A stretch of DNA of 64,000 bases from CAYFZO01 sp964347615 (lineage in GTDB: Bacteria; Pseudomonadota; Gammaproteobacteria; Poriferisulfidales; Oxydemutatoraceae): positions 31,763 to 95,762 of the forward strand of contig CAYFZO010000006.1 of the NCBI GenBank assembly GCA_964347615.1. Reading direction: 5' to 3'. The notes under the pieces are model-generated. The model made no database searches, had not been told where the DNA came from, and saw only the letters and a list, made by a program, of their open reading frames with translations. How positions within the stretch are numbered: the stretch's first letter is position 1; every line of letters begins with the position of its first letter. The translations under genes and the position numbers were made by a program. Shown here in pieces: positions 25,120 to 33,888 of the stretch.

Positions 25120-25806
25120 TCATTCTTCCAGCGCGCGCAGCCATTGCTGCAACATGCGCCCTCCGTTGGCTTCGCCTCGTTCGCCCCATTCGGCGGCGTC
25201 GCGGCGCAGCTCGTCGAGGTTCGCGTTCACCTGGTCGAGTTCGCTGATGTGTCCGACCAGCCAGCGTTCCTGCGCTTGCGCGCCGACTTCGGCGTGGAAC
25301 TGCAACGCAAGCACGTGGCGGCCTGCGGCGAACGCCTGATGAGGGCACAGCGCGGTCGAGGCGAGGTTCTCGGCGCCGGCGGGCAGGTCGAACGTCTCGC
25401 CGTGCCAGTGCAGCACCGGCGTCGTCAGGTGCGCGAGCGGGCTTTGCCGTCCGGCCTCGGTCAGGTTCAGCGACGACCAACCGATTTCCTTTTGCGCCAT
25501 CGGATACACGCGCGCGCCCATGACCCTGGCGATGAGTTGTGCGCCGAGACACACACCGATCGTCGGCTTGTTGTTTTCGACGCGGTGCTCGATCAGCGCG
25601 AGTTCGTCGTTGAGGAAAGGAAAGCGGTGCACGTCGTTGGCGCTGATCGGCCCGCCCATGACGACGAGCAACGCCGCGTCGCGCGCGGGCGAGAGGTCGC
25701 CGGTCGCCGCGTCAACGTGTTCGCAATGAATGCCCGTGTCCTTGAGCGTCGCACCGAAACCGCCGATGGTTTCGAACGGGACGTGGGTTACGACAACGGC
25801 GTTCAT
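25120..25806 (-). CDS. Class I glutamine amidotransferase-like protein
   Basis: A 228-residue GATase1 domain protein (GuaA-N-like), starting at MNAVVVTHVPFE; an upstream in-frame extension is low complexity and rejected. The nucleophile elbow GVCLGAQLIA carries the Cys, and LQFHAEV supplies the His-x-Glu of the triad. MGGPISAND matches the family oxyanion region. Such standalone proteins hydrolyse glutamine or gamma-glutamyl compounds; the substrate is unknown. It follows the oxidase operon on the same strand 51 bases after the membrane protein gene, so it may be its last member, although function suggests no link. Confidence 0.85.
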   Translation of the reverse strand: MNAVVVTHVPFETIGGFGATLKDTGIHCEHVDAATGDLSPARDAALLVVMGGPISANDVHRFPFLNDELALIEHRVENNKPTIGVCLGAQLIARVMGARVYPMAQKEIGWSSLNLTEAGRQSPLAHLTTPVLHWHGETFDLPAGAENLASTALCPHQAFAAGRHVLALQFHAEVGAQAQERWLVGHISELDQVNANLDELRRDAAEWGERGEANGGRMLQQWLRALEE

Positions 25807-25856
25807 CAGGGCGGGCGGGTGTCTCGGTGCTCGGGCTTGCGGCGGGTCGGCGCATT

Positions 25857-26474
25857 CTATGCCATGGTCATGCGGCGCCGCGTCGTGTTCGAGTCGAGGA
25901 ACAACGGCACGAGCCAAGCGATCGCCAGGACGACGCCCGCGACCAGGAATCCGCGTCCCAGCCAGATCTGGTCACCGAGCAGATAGTTGTTGCACAACCG
26001 TTCGGGCGAGACCAGGTAGAGCCAGCCGAGGCGGAAAAGCATGCTGATGAACTCGATCTTGACGACGCCGCGCGCAATCGGGTGCAGACGCTGCCAGCTC
26101 CACGCGAGCGGCATCCCGACGAGGAGCACCAGGGAGACGTATTTGGCGAACGCGACGGCGGGGTCGGTCAAGGATGCGTCAAGCCAGCGCGGAATCATCC
26201 AGAACGCGAGGGCGAACGTCGCAACCAGGATGCCCGGGATGCCGCAGGCGTTGAACGGCGTAAGCACGCGCAAGAGGTACGGCTCGACTCGCGCGCCGAG
26301 GATCACGCCGACGGCGACCAGCAGGGGAATCTCGACCAGCACGTGTCCGGTCATCGTCGCTTCGAGCGCGGCGCCGACCGGGGTCAACGTGATCGCCAGC
26401 CACGCGACGACGGCCGCCGCCGCAAGGATCAGCGAGCGGGGGCGGTGGATGGTCAGCCCTGTGAAATCCGCCAT
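25857..26474 (-). CDS. Multi-pass membrane protein of the oxidase operon
   Basis: A 205-residue protein with about six hydrophobic spans (AAAAVVAWLAITLTPVG; IPLLVAVGVILG; ILVATFALAFWMI; YVSLVLLVGMPLAW; GFLVAGVVLAIAWLV). Conserved-looking polar patches SPERLCNNYLLGDQ and LRVLTPFNACGIPG contain cysteines that could bind metal. The gene overlaps the SCO gene by 22 bases, so it is co-translated with oxidase assembly functions. I do not recognise the family with certainty. A copper-insertion or assembly role, as for CtaG-type proteins, is a reasonable guess. Confidence 0.7.
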   Translation of the reverse strand: MADFTGLTIHRPRSLILAAAAVVAWLAITLTPVGAALEATMTGHVLVEIPLLVAVGVILGARVEPYLLRVLTPFNACGIPGILVATFALAFWMIPRWLDASLTDPAVAFAKYVSLVLLVGMPLAWSWQRLHPIARGVVKIEFISMLFRLGWLYLVSPERLCNNYLLGDQIWLGRGFLVAGVVLAIAWLVPLFLDSNTTRRRMTMA

Positions 26475-27073
26475 TCGATCGCCTCCAGCAACGCGCCGCG
26501 GTCGTCGACGTCGTAAATGCCGACGACTTGCCCGCGGTGCGCGAGATAAACCGCGGTGTTGTGCACGAAGCCGACGTCGGGTTCGGGAATCACGACGACG
26601 CCGAGCTGATCGAGCACGGCTTCAAGGTCGCGGTCGTCTTCAAACCGTGCGGCGTTCCATGAGGTCTCGTCCGCCGAGAACCGCGACAGGTAACGCGCCA
26701 GTTGATCCGGCCCGTCGCGGGCGGGATCGAAAGTGAGGCTCAGCAGTTGCACCTTGTCCTGCAGCCCGAGGTCGGCGAGATCGCGCTGCAAGCGGCGGAA
26801 CGCGGCGCCCATCGCAAGGCAGGCGCCGGGGCAGTGGGTATAGATGAAGTCGATCAGCACGACCGGACGGTCGAGATCCGCGAGCGACAGCTTGCGTTCG
26901 TGCGCGTCGAGCAACGGCGCGGGCGGCAACGGCCTGGGGTGTTCGATCACCGCGAGGCGTCTTGCGCTTTCGGACGTCCACGCGGCACCGCCGTCGGTGC
27001 CGATCCACAGTGCCGACAACCCGGCACCGAGCACGACAATCGCCGTGGCCAGCGAAAGCAGCCGGCGGTTCAT
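26453..27073 (-). CDS. SCO1/SenC-family copper chaperone
   Basis: A 206-residue thioredoxin-fold protein with an N-terminal membrane anchor (ATAIVVLGAGLSALWIG). The copper-binding CxxxC is seen in IYTHCPGACLAMG and the distal His in GFVHNTAVYL, so all three copper ligands are present. SCO proteins deliver copper to the CuA site of oxidase subunit II. The ATG overlaps the stop of the subunit I gene (ATGA), and the following membrane-protein gene overlaps its 3' end, forming one operon with the CuA subunit gene upstream. Confidence 0.92.
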   Translation of the reverse strand: MNRRLLSLATAIVVLGAGLSALWIGTDGGAAWTSESARRLAVIEHPRPLPPAPLLDAHERKLSLADLDRPVVLIDFIYTHCPGACLAMGAAFRRLQRDLADLGLQDKVQLLSLTFDPARDGPDQLARYLSRFSADETSWNAARFEDDRDLEAVLDQLGVVVIPEPDVGFVHNTAVYLAHRGQVVGIYDVDDRGALLEAIEWRISQG

Positions 27074-28515
27074 GCCGTCCTGGCGTGCTTGAGGCCGGTC
27101 AGGAACCTGACGGTGAAGACCGCGGTCGCGAGCACGATCAGCACGGCGACGACGGCCGCGGGCTGGCTGAGCCCGATCCATTCAGGCAGATGCTGTGCCC
27201 AGCGGCGCGGCACCGATTGGTAGCCGCTGACCAGGAAGCTGAACGAGAACGCGATGCCGCCGACGGTGAACAGCCAGAACGCACCGGTATCGATCGGCTT
27301 CGAGGCTTTGTCCCGGCCGACCATGTAGTACATGAACGCAAAGATCATCGCCACCAGGCCGACGAGCAGGTAGGTGTGGAAGTGTCCCGGCACCCACATC
27401 GTGTTGTGCATCACGTGGTTGACCGTGATCGTCCCGTCGATGACCGCGGGAATCACGCCGACCGCCCAGCCGAACACCGACAGGAACAAGAGCCGCGAGA
27501 CGACGTCCCATTGCATCCCGGAGCGATACACCAGGGTAAGTGCGCCGAACGCGGTCACCAGGAGAATCGGGAAGCCGCTGAGATAGGAAATCACCTGCCC
27601 GAGGACCAACGCCCAGGTGGGCATGGCGAAGTCCATCAGCAAGTGGTGCGGGTACACGATCAGCACCATGATCGTCGAGGCGGTCCACGCGGCGAGAAAG
27701 ATCTTGCTGACTTTCCACGGACGGCCGGCGTATTCCGGCAGGATGGCGTACACCGCGATGACCGCCTGATAGATCGTCGCGTTGATGAAGACGTGGCCGA
27801 AGAAGTAGATCAGGTTCTTGGCGAGCAGCGCGTCAACCGCGAACTGCGGCATGAAAAGGTTCACGAGCATCAGCACCAGCACCACCGCGGCACCGAGGAT
27901 GCCGGCGACGTTGACGATCAGCACCATCGTCGAGGCGACCACCGCGGGCGGCGGCGGCTCGTCGGTGCTCGACCCGAACAGTTGCGGCCAGCCGAGCCCT
28001 TTCGCGAGCGAGCCGTATCTCCCGATGATGGCGCGGGCGACGTCCAGGTAAAGCAGCAGGAACCCGACCCCGATGGACAGGATGCCGAGCATGTAGGACG
28101 CGGCGCCCGCCGTGCCCCAAGCGCCCATGCCGTGCGAGGGCAGCGGGAACAGGAACGTCCAGGCACCGGCGAAGCCGCCGAGAAAGATGCCGCCGAGCAC
28201 CAGCACGACGCCGAGCAGGAAGAACCCGAGGTTCGCCCACAGGATCGCGGTGGTGAGCTCGACGTGGCGGCGCAGGAAGTACCACAGCACGGCGCTGCCC
28301 GCGAGACCCGAGACGCCGACCATCCCCGCGCCGTGGGCGGTCATGATCTGATAGAAGACGCCGGGGCTCACGCCGAACCACGCCGCCTGCCCCGCCCGCA
28401 GCACGAGACCGAAGACCATCAGCAACAGGTAAACCACGGCGGTGACGCCGAGGTAGGTCAGGACGCCCGCCCTGGCGTCGGGTTGAATCGGCGAAACGCC
28501 GGTGCCTGTGCTCAT
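27070..28515 (-). CDS. Heme-copper oxidase superfamily subunit I (possible NO reductase)
   Basis: A 481-residue integral membrane protein with about 12 helices. Heme and CuB/FeB ligands are visible: His in MTAHGAGMVG, GHVFINATIY, VYPHHLLMD, and PGHFHTYLLVG. The second motif is unusual. Oxygen reductases of types A and B have HPEVY or HPxVY with a crosslinked Tyr four residues after His; here that position is Asn. Loss of this Tyr is characteristic of NO-reductase lineages in the superfamily. Subunit II with CuA lies upstream and SCO downstream. It is therefore either a cytochrome oxidase with an alternative Tyr or, as I suspect, a cytochrome c-linked NO reductase of the oxidase-derived type. 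Confidence 0.85.
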   Translation of the reverse strand: MSTGTGVSPIQPDARAGVLTYLGVTAVVYLLLMVFGLVLRAGQAAWFGVSPGVFYQIMTAHGAGMVGVSGLAGSAVLWYFLRRHVELTTAILWANLGFFLLGVVLVLGGIFLGGFAGAWTFLFPLPSHGMGAWGTAGAASYMLGILSIGVGFLLLYLDVARAIIGRYGSLAKGLGWPQLFGSSTDEPPPPAVVASTMVLIVNVAGILGAAVVLVLMLVNLFMPQFAVDALLAKNLIYFFGHVFINATIYQAVIAVYAILPEYAGRPWKVSKIFLAAWTASTIMVLIVYPHHLLMDFAMPTWALVLGQVISYLSGFPILLVTAFGALTLVYRSGMQWDVVSRLLFLSVFGWAVGVIPAVIDGTITVNHVMHNTMWVPGHFHTYLLVGLVAMIFAFMYYMVGRDKASKPIDTGAFWLFTVGGIAFSFSFLVSGYQSVPRRWAQHLPEWIGLSQPAAVVAVLIVLATAVFTVRFLTGLKHARTA

Positions 28516-28535
28516 GATCCGCCTCCTCCTTCAGG

Positions 28536-29063
28536 TCACGGGGTTACGGTGAACTCGCTGATCATCACGTGGTGGGCGAGCCCGCAATACTCAAGGCACA
28601 TCAGCTTGTAAGCGCCGGGCCGGTCGAACTTCAGCTCGAGCGAGTTGGTGTAGCCGGGCATCGCCTGAGTCTGCCCGATCAGGCGCATGTCGGGGTCATA
28701 GACGCCGAGGCCGTGGTTGACGTCGGCGGTGGTGACGTGGAAGACGACCGTGTCGCCGGCTTTCGCGCGTTGGCTGCTCAGCTCCCAGTACCATTGATGT
28801 CCCTTGACGTCGATCGCGACGGCATCGTCCGAGACCTTTCCTCGGGTCGCCGCGTAAGGCAGGTCCAGCGTGGTGACGATCGTGATGAGGACGCCCGCGA
28901 CCAGCAGCACCCAGAACAGCTTGGAACGGAAAGCACCGGCTTTCGCCTGCGTCGGCGCGTATTCGTCGGCGCGGCGGCCGGCGTTGAGAGCGACAAAGAT
29001 GAAGATCGCCGAGACAATCGCCATGAGTACGGCGGTCAATATAAACACGGTGTCGTGAATCAT
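28536..29063 (-). CDS. Cytochrome c oxidase-type subunit II with CuA site
   Basis: A 175-residue membrane-anchored cupredoxin, starting at the ATG at 29063 (MIHDTVFILTAVL). Two N-terminal hydrophobic spans are followed by a periplasmic domain. The CuA set is complete: His in ADVNHGLGVY and the cluster MCLEYCGLAHHVM (C-x-E-x-C-x3-H-x2-M). GHQWYWE is the electron-entry motif. It accepts electrons from cytochrome c and passes them to subunit I, whose gene begins 20 bases downstream. Upstream 29064-29311 carries the divergent promoters for this operon and nadK. Confidence 0.92.
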   Translation of the reverse strand: MIHDTVFILTAVLMAIVSAIFIFVALNAGRRADEYAPTQAKAGAFRSKLFWVLLVAGVLITIVTTLDLPYAATRGKVSDDAVAIDVKGHQWYWELSSQRAKAGDTVVFHVTTADVNHGLGVYDPDMRLIGQTQAMPGYTNSLELKFDRPGAYKLMCLEYCGLAHHVMISEFTVTP

Positions 29064-29295
29064 AAGCCATCTCCTTGAGGCCCCGCCCGGCGAGCGGTTG
29101 ACTACGTACTCGGGATACATAGTTAATTACGACCGCGGCGGAATGTCAATCTCGGCGGCGACGGCTTGCGTCCCGCGCGAGCGCGGCGTTCAGGACGGGC
29201 AAACGCGACGTCCCTAAGACCGGGCAGCTCAAAAGCGCACCCGGCTTTCTCGTCACGGCGCAACCGACGCGGCGGGGCGACGCAAGCAACCGCGC

Positions 29296-29301
29296 TATAA
29301 T
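29296..29301 (+). promoter_or_regulatory. Minus-10 box of nadK promoter
   Basis: A perfect TATAAT lies only 10 bases before the nadK ATG, preceded by CGCGC. A start of transcription 6-7 bases downstream would leave a leader of about 4 bases or none, so nadK may be translated from an essentially leaderless mRNA. No good minus-35 is visible. Confidence 0.45.
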
Positions 29302-29311
29302 CCACGCCGCC

Positions 29312-30199
29312 ATGGGCATCGACATCAGCAGCATCAAACGCGTCGCTCTGGCAATCAAGCCGAACGAGGCGCGGGCGCTCGAATTGGCCGCAACGCTGAC
29401 CGACTACCTGCTCGAACGTTTCGACGCGGTCGTCGCGGACAAGGAGTCCGCCGCCGCCGTCGGCAGCGAACGATTGACCGCGGTCGAAAAGGACGAGATC
29501 GGCGCCGCCTGCGATCTCGCCGTCGTGCTCGGCGGCGACGGCACTTTCCTCAGCGCGGCACGCGCCATGGCGCGGCACGGCGTGCCGATCGTCGGCGTCA
29601 ACCTCGGGCGGCTGGGCTTCCTCACCGAAATCCCGCCCGAGGACATGCTCGCCCAGCTCGACCGCGTCCTCAGCGGCGATCACCACGTCGAGGAACGCAC
29701 GATGATCGGCGTCACCTACCTCCGCGACGGGAACGCGTCGAGCCGCCAGGACGCGTGCAACGACCTGACGCTCAAGCACAAGGACTCGGTGCGCATGATC
29801 GAAGTGGACACTTCAGTTGACGGCGTGTTCCTGAACACGGTGTGGTCGGACGGGCTGATCGTCTCGACGCCGACCGGCTCGACCGGCTACGCGCTGTCGA
29901 GCGGCGGGCCGATTGTCGAACCCACGCTCGACGCGTTGCTGCTGGTGCCGATCTGTCCGCACACGCTGAGTTACCGCCCGTTGATCGTCAAGCCCGGCAA
30001 GCCGATCGAAATCCGCTACACCCGGCACAACAACGACGCCGGACTCGCCTCGGTCGACGGGCAAATCAACCAGGTGCTCAACCCCGGCGACGCGGTGATC
30101 GTCGAAACGCTGCCCTACAAGCTGCAACTGATCCAGCCGTCAAACCACGATTACCTGCGCACGCTGCGGACCAAGCTGCGTTGGAGCGAAAGGCTGTAA
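29312..30199 (+). CDS. nadK: NAD kinase
   Basis: A 295-residue ATP-NAD kinase making NADP in the cytoplasm. Signature GGDGT appears in VVLGGDGTFL, followed by GVNLGRLGFLTEI, the NDLTL segment (usually NDVVL), and SDGLIVSTPTGSTGYALSSGGPIV-type active-site residues in two adjacent blocks. Length fits the family. The N-terminus starts 10 bases after a TATAAT box, with no ribosome site. It is followed by recN 46 bases later, the same order as in Escherichia and many gammaproteobacteria. Confidence 0.96.
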   Translation: MGIDISSIKRVALAIKPNEARALELAATLTDYLLERFDAVVADKESAAAVGSERLTAVEKDEIGAACDLAVVLGGDGTFLSAARAMARHGVPIVGVNLGRLGFLTEIPPEDMLAQLDRVLSGDHHVEERTMIGVTYLRDGNASSRQDACNDLTLKHKDSVRMIEVDTSVDGVFLNTVWSDGLIVSTPTGSTGYALSSGGPIVEPTLDALLLVPICPHTLSYRPLIVKPGKPIEIRYTRHNNDAGLASVDGQINQVLNPGDAVIVETLPYKLQLIQPSNHDYLRTLRTKLRWSERL

Positions 30200-30245
30200 G
30201 CCGTCCGGCGGTTCCCGACGAGTTCGCGGCGGGGAGTGAAATCCC

Positions 30246-31913
30246 ATGTTGAAATCGCTGGCGGTCGAGAATTTCACCATCATCGAAAAGGCGCATCTCG
30301 AATTCAGTGCCGGCATGACCACGATCACCGGTGAAACCGGCGCGGGCAAGTCGATCCTGATCGACGCGCTCGGGCTCGCGCTCGGGCGGCGCGCGCAATC
30401 CCACTACCTGAACGCCGACGCCAAGCTGTCGGTGACGCTCGAGGTCGAGCCGGTCAATCTGCCGGACGTCGTCGCGTGGCTCGAAGAGCACGACCTTGCA
30501 AGCGGCGAGGAATGCATCCTGCGGCGCACCCTCGCCCGGGACGGTCGCTCGCGCGCGTTCATCAACGGCGCGCAGGTGCCGATTGCGCAGATGCAGTCGT
30601 TGAGCGCGCGGCTCATCGAGATCGTCGGGCAGAACTCGCAACAGCCGTTGATGCACCCCGGCGGACATCTCGATATTCTCGACGCGCAATGCAACCACGA
30701 CGACGCACTGGAGGCGCTCAGGACGGTACACCGCGAGTGGAGCGCGACGTCGCGGAAGCTGAAGGCGCGGCTTCAGCAAAGCAGCGAGATCGAAGACCGC
30801 GTCGCGCTGCTGAACTACCAGCTCAAGGAGCTCGATGAATTCGCGCCCGAGGACGGCGAGTTCGAGCGGGTCGATCAGGCGCACCGGCGCCTGTCGAAGA
30901 AAGAGTTGCTGCGCGAGGAGGCGCACCGGGCGCTGGCCTTGCTCGACCAGACCGAATCGAGCGACGCTTCGGCGCAGATCGCCGCCGCCGCGCGTTCGTT
31001 GCGCGCGCTGGCCGACGCCGACCCGGGGCTTGCGACCGCAAGCGAACAGCTCGACGCCGCGCTCGACCACGTGCAGACCGCGAGCCGTGAAATCCGCGAC
31101 TGCCTCGAGCGCGTCGAGGTCAGCGAGGAGGAATACCAGGCGTTGGAGAAGCGCCTGCGCGGCTATCTCGACCTGTCGCACAAATACAAGACCAAGCCGG
31201 AGGCGCTCGTCGAGTTCCGACGCGGCCTGAGAAAGACGCTCGACGAGACCGAGAGTCCCGAGGCGAACCCCGAAGCGATGCAACGCCGGCTCGACGAGCT
31301 GAAAGCCCGTTACGCAACGCTCGCCGGCAAGGTCGGCAAACGCCGCAGGGCGACGGCCACCGCGCTATGCAAGGAGGTGACGAGCACCCTCGAGGATCTC
31401 AACATGCAAGGCGCCGAATTCAGCGTCGAGTTCAAACCCAACGACGACGACGCACCGAGCGCCCACGGCGGCGAGCAAGCCGAGTTCTTCGTGCGCACCA
31501 ACGCGGGGCAGCCGCCCGGCCCGCTCGCGCGGATCGCGTCGGGCGGCGAGCTGTCGCGCGTCAGCTTGGCGATACAGGCGGCGTTCGCGGCGAAAAACCC
31601 GGTGCCGACGCTGGTTTTCGACGAGGTGGACGCGGGGGTCGGCGGCAAGACCGCCGAATTGGTCGGCAAGCTGCTGAAGAAAATCAGCGCGGGCGCCCAA
31701 GTATTCTGCGTCACCCATCTGCCGCAAGTCGCGGCCCAGGCCGACCATCACTTCCGGGTGGACAAGCAGGAACGCGACGGGCGCACGCGGGTAGGCGTCG
31801 CCGCGTTGTCGCCGGAGCAGCGCCGCGGCGAAATCGCGCGGATGATGGCGGGTGCCGAAATCACCGAGAAGTCGCTTGCGCACGCGGGCGAGATGCTGAA
31901 CCCGCGGGGATGA
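30246..31913 (+). CDS. recN: DNA repair ATPase RecN
   Basis: A 555-residue SMC-like protein of double-strand-break repair. Walker A GETGAGKSILIDAL is at residue ~30, a central coiled coil spans roughly 150-370, the signature IASGGELSRVSLA and Walker B PTLVFDEVDAGVGG occur near 425-465, and VTHLPQVAAQADHH is the RecN-typical D-loop/H-loop region. It is cotranscribed with nadK or has its own promoter in the 46-base gap. An SOS box was not found. fur converges on it 37 bases downstream. Confidence 0.96.
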   Translation: MLKSLAVENFTIIEKAHLEFSAGMTTITGETGAGKSILIDALGLALGRRAQSHYLNADAKLSVTLEVEPVNLPDVVAWLEEHDLASGEECILRRTLARDGRSRAFINGAQVPIAQMQSLSARLIEIVGQNSQQPLMHPGGHLDILDAQCNHDDALEALRTVHREWSATSRKLKARLQQSSEIEDRVALLNYQLKELDEFAPEDGEFERVDQAHRRLSKKELLREEAHRALALLDQTESSDASAQIAAAARSLRALADADPGLATASEQLDAALDHVQTASREIRDCLERVEVSEEEYQALEKRLRGYLDLSHKYKTKPEALVEFRRGLRKTLDETESPEANPEAMQRRLDELKARYATLAGKVGKRRRATATALCKEVTSTLEDLNMQGAEFSVEFKPNDDDAPSAHGGEQAEFFVRTNAGQPPGPLARIASGGELSRVSLAIQAAFAAKNPVPTLVFDEVDAGVGGKTAELVGKLLKKISAGAQVFCVTHLPQVAAQADHHFRVDKQERDGRTRVGVAALSPEQRRGEIARMMAGAEITEKSLAHAGEMLNPRG

Positions 31914-31950
31914 GCCGCGACCGCTTTCCGGCGGCGGCAAGGCGGAAAAC

Positions 31951-32406
31951 CTACTTGAGATCCTTGTGGTCTTCCCGGCGGTCTTCCCGGCAGTCTTCCC
32001 GGTTACAGTCCACGTACATCGTCAGTTCGTGGTCGGCGATCGAAAAGCCGTTGCTCTTCGCAACCTCGCGCTGGCGCTGCTCGATCGTCTCGTCCATGAA
32101 CTCGGTGATCTTGCCGCAGCGGATGCACACCATGTGGTCGTGGTGATGCCCTCGGTCGAGCTCGAACACCGCGGTATTGCCTTCGAAGTGATGGCGGATC
32201 ACCAGCCCTGCCGCCTCGAACTGGGTAAGCACGCGGTACACCGTCGCAAGCCCGATTTCCTCTCCCGCCTCGAGCAGTTTCCGGTAGAGGCTGTCGGCGG
32301 TGACGTGGTGGACGTCGGCGCGCTCCAGCAGCTCGAGGATTTTCATCCTCGGCAATGTCACCTTGAGCCCGGCGGCTTTCAGGTTCTGGTGTTCGGAGGC
32401 GCCCAT
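31951..32406 (-). CDS. fur: Ferric uptake regulator Fur
   Basis: A 151-residue Fur beginning MGASEHQNLKAAGLKVTLPR. The winged-helix part shows GLATVYRVLTQFEAAGLV; metal sites appear in the HHHDHMVCIRCGK cluster and the VDCNREDC pair (CxxC ... CxxxxC zinc site). The C-terminus ends in a repeated acidic-basic tail (REDRREDHKDLK) caused by a 12-base tandem repeat (GGTCTTCCCGGC-like units at about 31970-32003). Fur with Fe2+ represses iron uptake genes. It is divergent from bamE as in Pseudomonas, separated by a long 608-base spacer. Confidence 0.96.
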   Translation of the reverse strand: MGASEHQNLKAAGLKVTLPRMKILELLERADVHHVTADSLYRKLLEAGEEIGLATVYRVLTQFEAAGLVIRHHFEGNTAVFELDRGHHHDHMVCIRCGKITEFMDETIEQRQREVAKSNGFSIADHELTMYVDCNREDCREDRREDHKDLK

Positions 32407-33014
32407 AAAATCGCAACCGTCGGCTTGATCGACGCAGCTTCGGTTTCGTCCCGATATTAACACCAGCGGCGTACATTTCTCAACGCCGCGCGGGAAGCGA
32501 TACAATCCGCAACGACCAAGCGTTCGCGCACGATGGAAACAACCGGGACTCACAGACACCAATCCGCCGACGACCGACGATCCGCCGGGCGGTGAAGCGA
32601 CGGCGGCCCGGAAGCAGAGAACCTGGGAGCAGTAAAAGTACGGGAGCCATGACAATCCGCGCAAGACGTGAAAGCACGCCGCCCGAACCGTTGTCGGTTG
32701 CGTCCCGGAACCATACCCGGAGCGAAGCGGTTGCACCGCCCGGCCGGCGCGTGCGGATTCGTACGGCGCCGCTTCGCCGGAGAATTTCGCGGGCGACGTC
32801 GTCGCGTGTCTCACGGCACAAGTCGGGGCAAGCCGCGGCAAGCCCGGAACGGCGGCACCGCAACCACCGCCCCGCGCCGCCGGCTGCAAGACCGTCGGGA
32901 CTTTTGCGGAACGGGGCTTGCGGACGCGGCGGCAGGCCGTCCGCCGGTGAAGCGTTTGACGGAGGCAAAACGCCTCACAAAACATCCCACAAAATATCTC
33001 AGGGGTTCACGTAC
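32407..33014. other. Divergent fur-bamE intergenic region
   Basis: 608 GC-rich bases. Open frames here are low-complexity Arg/Pro/Gly translations with no family signature and are not believed. It should hold fur and bamE promoters; an AATATTAA-like AT-rich patch near 32450 is the only candidate for fur control. No RNA gene was recognised. Confidence 0.55.
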
Positions 33015-33560
33015 ATGAACTCCAGGACAACGCCCTCGACGGGCGCCGCCGCATCGATGCGCACCCCGAATCAGGTTTCGGCCCGGGTTTCGGCCCAGGT
33101 TTCAAGCCGGGTTTCAGGCACAGCCCGGAGCCTGTTCTTGGCTTTGGCGTTGGCGCCGCTGCTCGCGGGCTGTACCACGAAGTCCGACTTCAAGGAAAGC
33201 GGCGAATTCTTCAAGAAGATTTTCAGGAAAGAGACTTATTCACTGTATCGCCCCGATATTCAACAGGGCAACACCGTGGACCCGGCCAAGCTCGCCCAGC
33301 TCAAGCTCGGCATGAGCAAGAAACAGGCACGCTACTTGCTGGGCAATCCGATCGCCGAAAACGTATTTCACAGGAACCGCTGGGTCTACACCTACTACCT
33401 GATACCGGGCAGGGGAGAACGGCGACGTTATCAGCTGGTGTTGTTCTTCAGCGAAAATCGACTGTACAAAATCCGGAAATCGAAAGAGATCGCGGAACTT
33501 GAGAGAAAGCCGCGCAAGAAGAGCAAGCCGCGACGAAGCAAGCGCGAAGACGGAAGCTAA
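33015..33560 (+). CDS. bamE: Outer membrane assembly lipoprotein BamE (SmpA/OmlA)
   Basis: A 181-residue BamE-domain lipoprotein of the beta-barrel assembly machine. The lipobox LLAGC gives the mature Cys at residue ~54. Domain features are LYRPDIQQGN, KLGMSKKQARYLLGNP and a C-terminal strand WVYTYYLIPG. The pre-signal region is unusually long and contains a 12-base tandem repeat encoding VSAR, VSAQ, VSSR, VSG; an internal ATG at 33060 would shorten but not remove it. The C-terminus is Lys/Arg-rich. Located between fur and rnfH-ratA as in pseudomonads. Confidence 0.92.
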   Translation: MNSRTTPSTGAAASMRTPNQVSARVSAQVSSRVSGTARSLFLALALAPLLAGCTTKSDFKESGEFFKKIFRKETYSLYRPDIQQGNTVDPAKLAQLKLGMSKKQARYLLGNPIAENVFHRNRWVYTYYLIPGRGERRRYQLVLFFSENRLYKIRKSKEIAELERKPRKKSKPRRSKREDGS

Positions 33561-33591
33561 GCCGGAAGCTGGCCGGGATCTGGGCCGGGAG

Positions 33592-33888
33592 CTAAGCGTC
33601 GCGCGCCGCGCGACGGCGACGCGCTTCCATCGGGGCGCGCTTGAGCGGGCGGTAGATCTCGATGCGGTCGCCGTCGGCGGGCACCGCGTCGAACCCGACC
33701 TGCTCGCCGAAGATGCCGACCCCGCCCTTGCCGCCCGCGGGATCGACCTCCGGCGGACATTGCGTCAGGATCCCCGAGCGGCGGACGATGCCGGCGACGG
33801 TCTCGCCGGGACGCGCGCGCAACTTGATCGACACCCGGTAGCCGCGTTCGGCGTACACCACCTCGACCTTGATCGCGCCGGCTGTCAC
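33592..33888 (-). CDS. rnfH: RnfH family ubiquitin-fold protein
   Basis: A 98-residue beta-grasp protein of the RnfH (UPF0125) family: IKVEVVYAERGY at the start, TVAGIVRRSGIL helix, and VGIFGEQVGFDAVPADGDR then IEIYRPLKRAP at the end. Its biochemical role is unknown; it is widely paired with ratA. The ATG overlaps the ratA stop (ATGA), confirming coexpression. It is unrelated to the island Ubl despite sharing the fold. Confidence 0.93.
   Translation of the reverse strand: MTAGAIKVEVVYAERGYRVSIKLRARPGETVAGIVRRSGILTQCPPEVDPAGGKGGVGIFGEQVGFDAVPADGDRIEIYRPLKRAPMEARRRRAARDA

Noticed and set aside
26962..28611. Long plus-strand frame of about 549 codons opposite the heme-copper oxidase gene
   Set aside because: Its translation is His/Arg/Gln-rich low complexity, typical of the antisense of a GC-rich gene; the minus strand has clear oxidase motifs.
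32592..33014. Upstream extension of bamE by about 140 codons
   Set aside because: Extension is Arg/Pro low complexity; the ATG at 33015 precedes the signal peptide and fits better.
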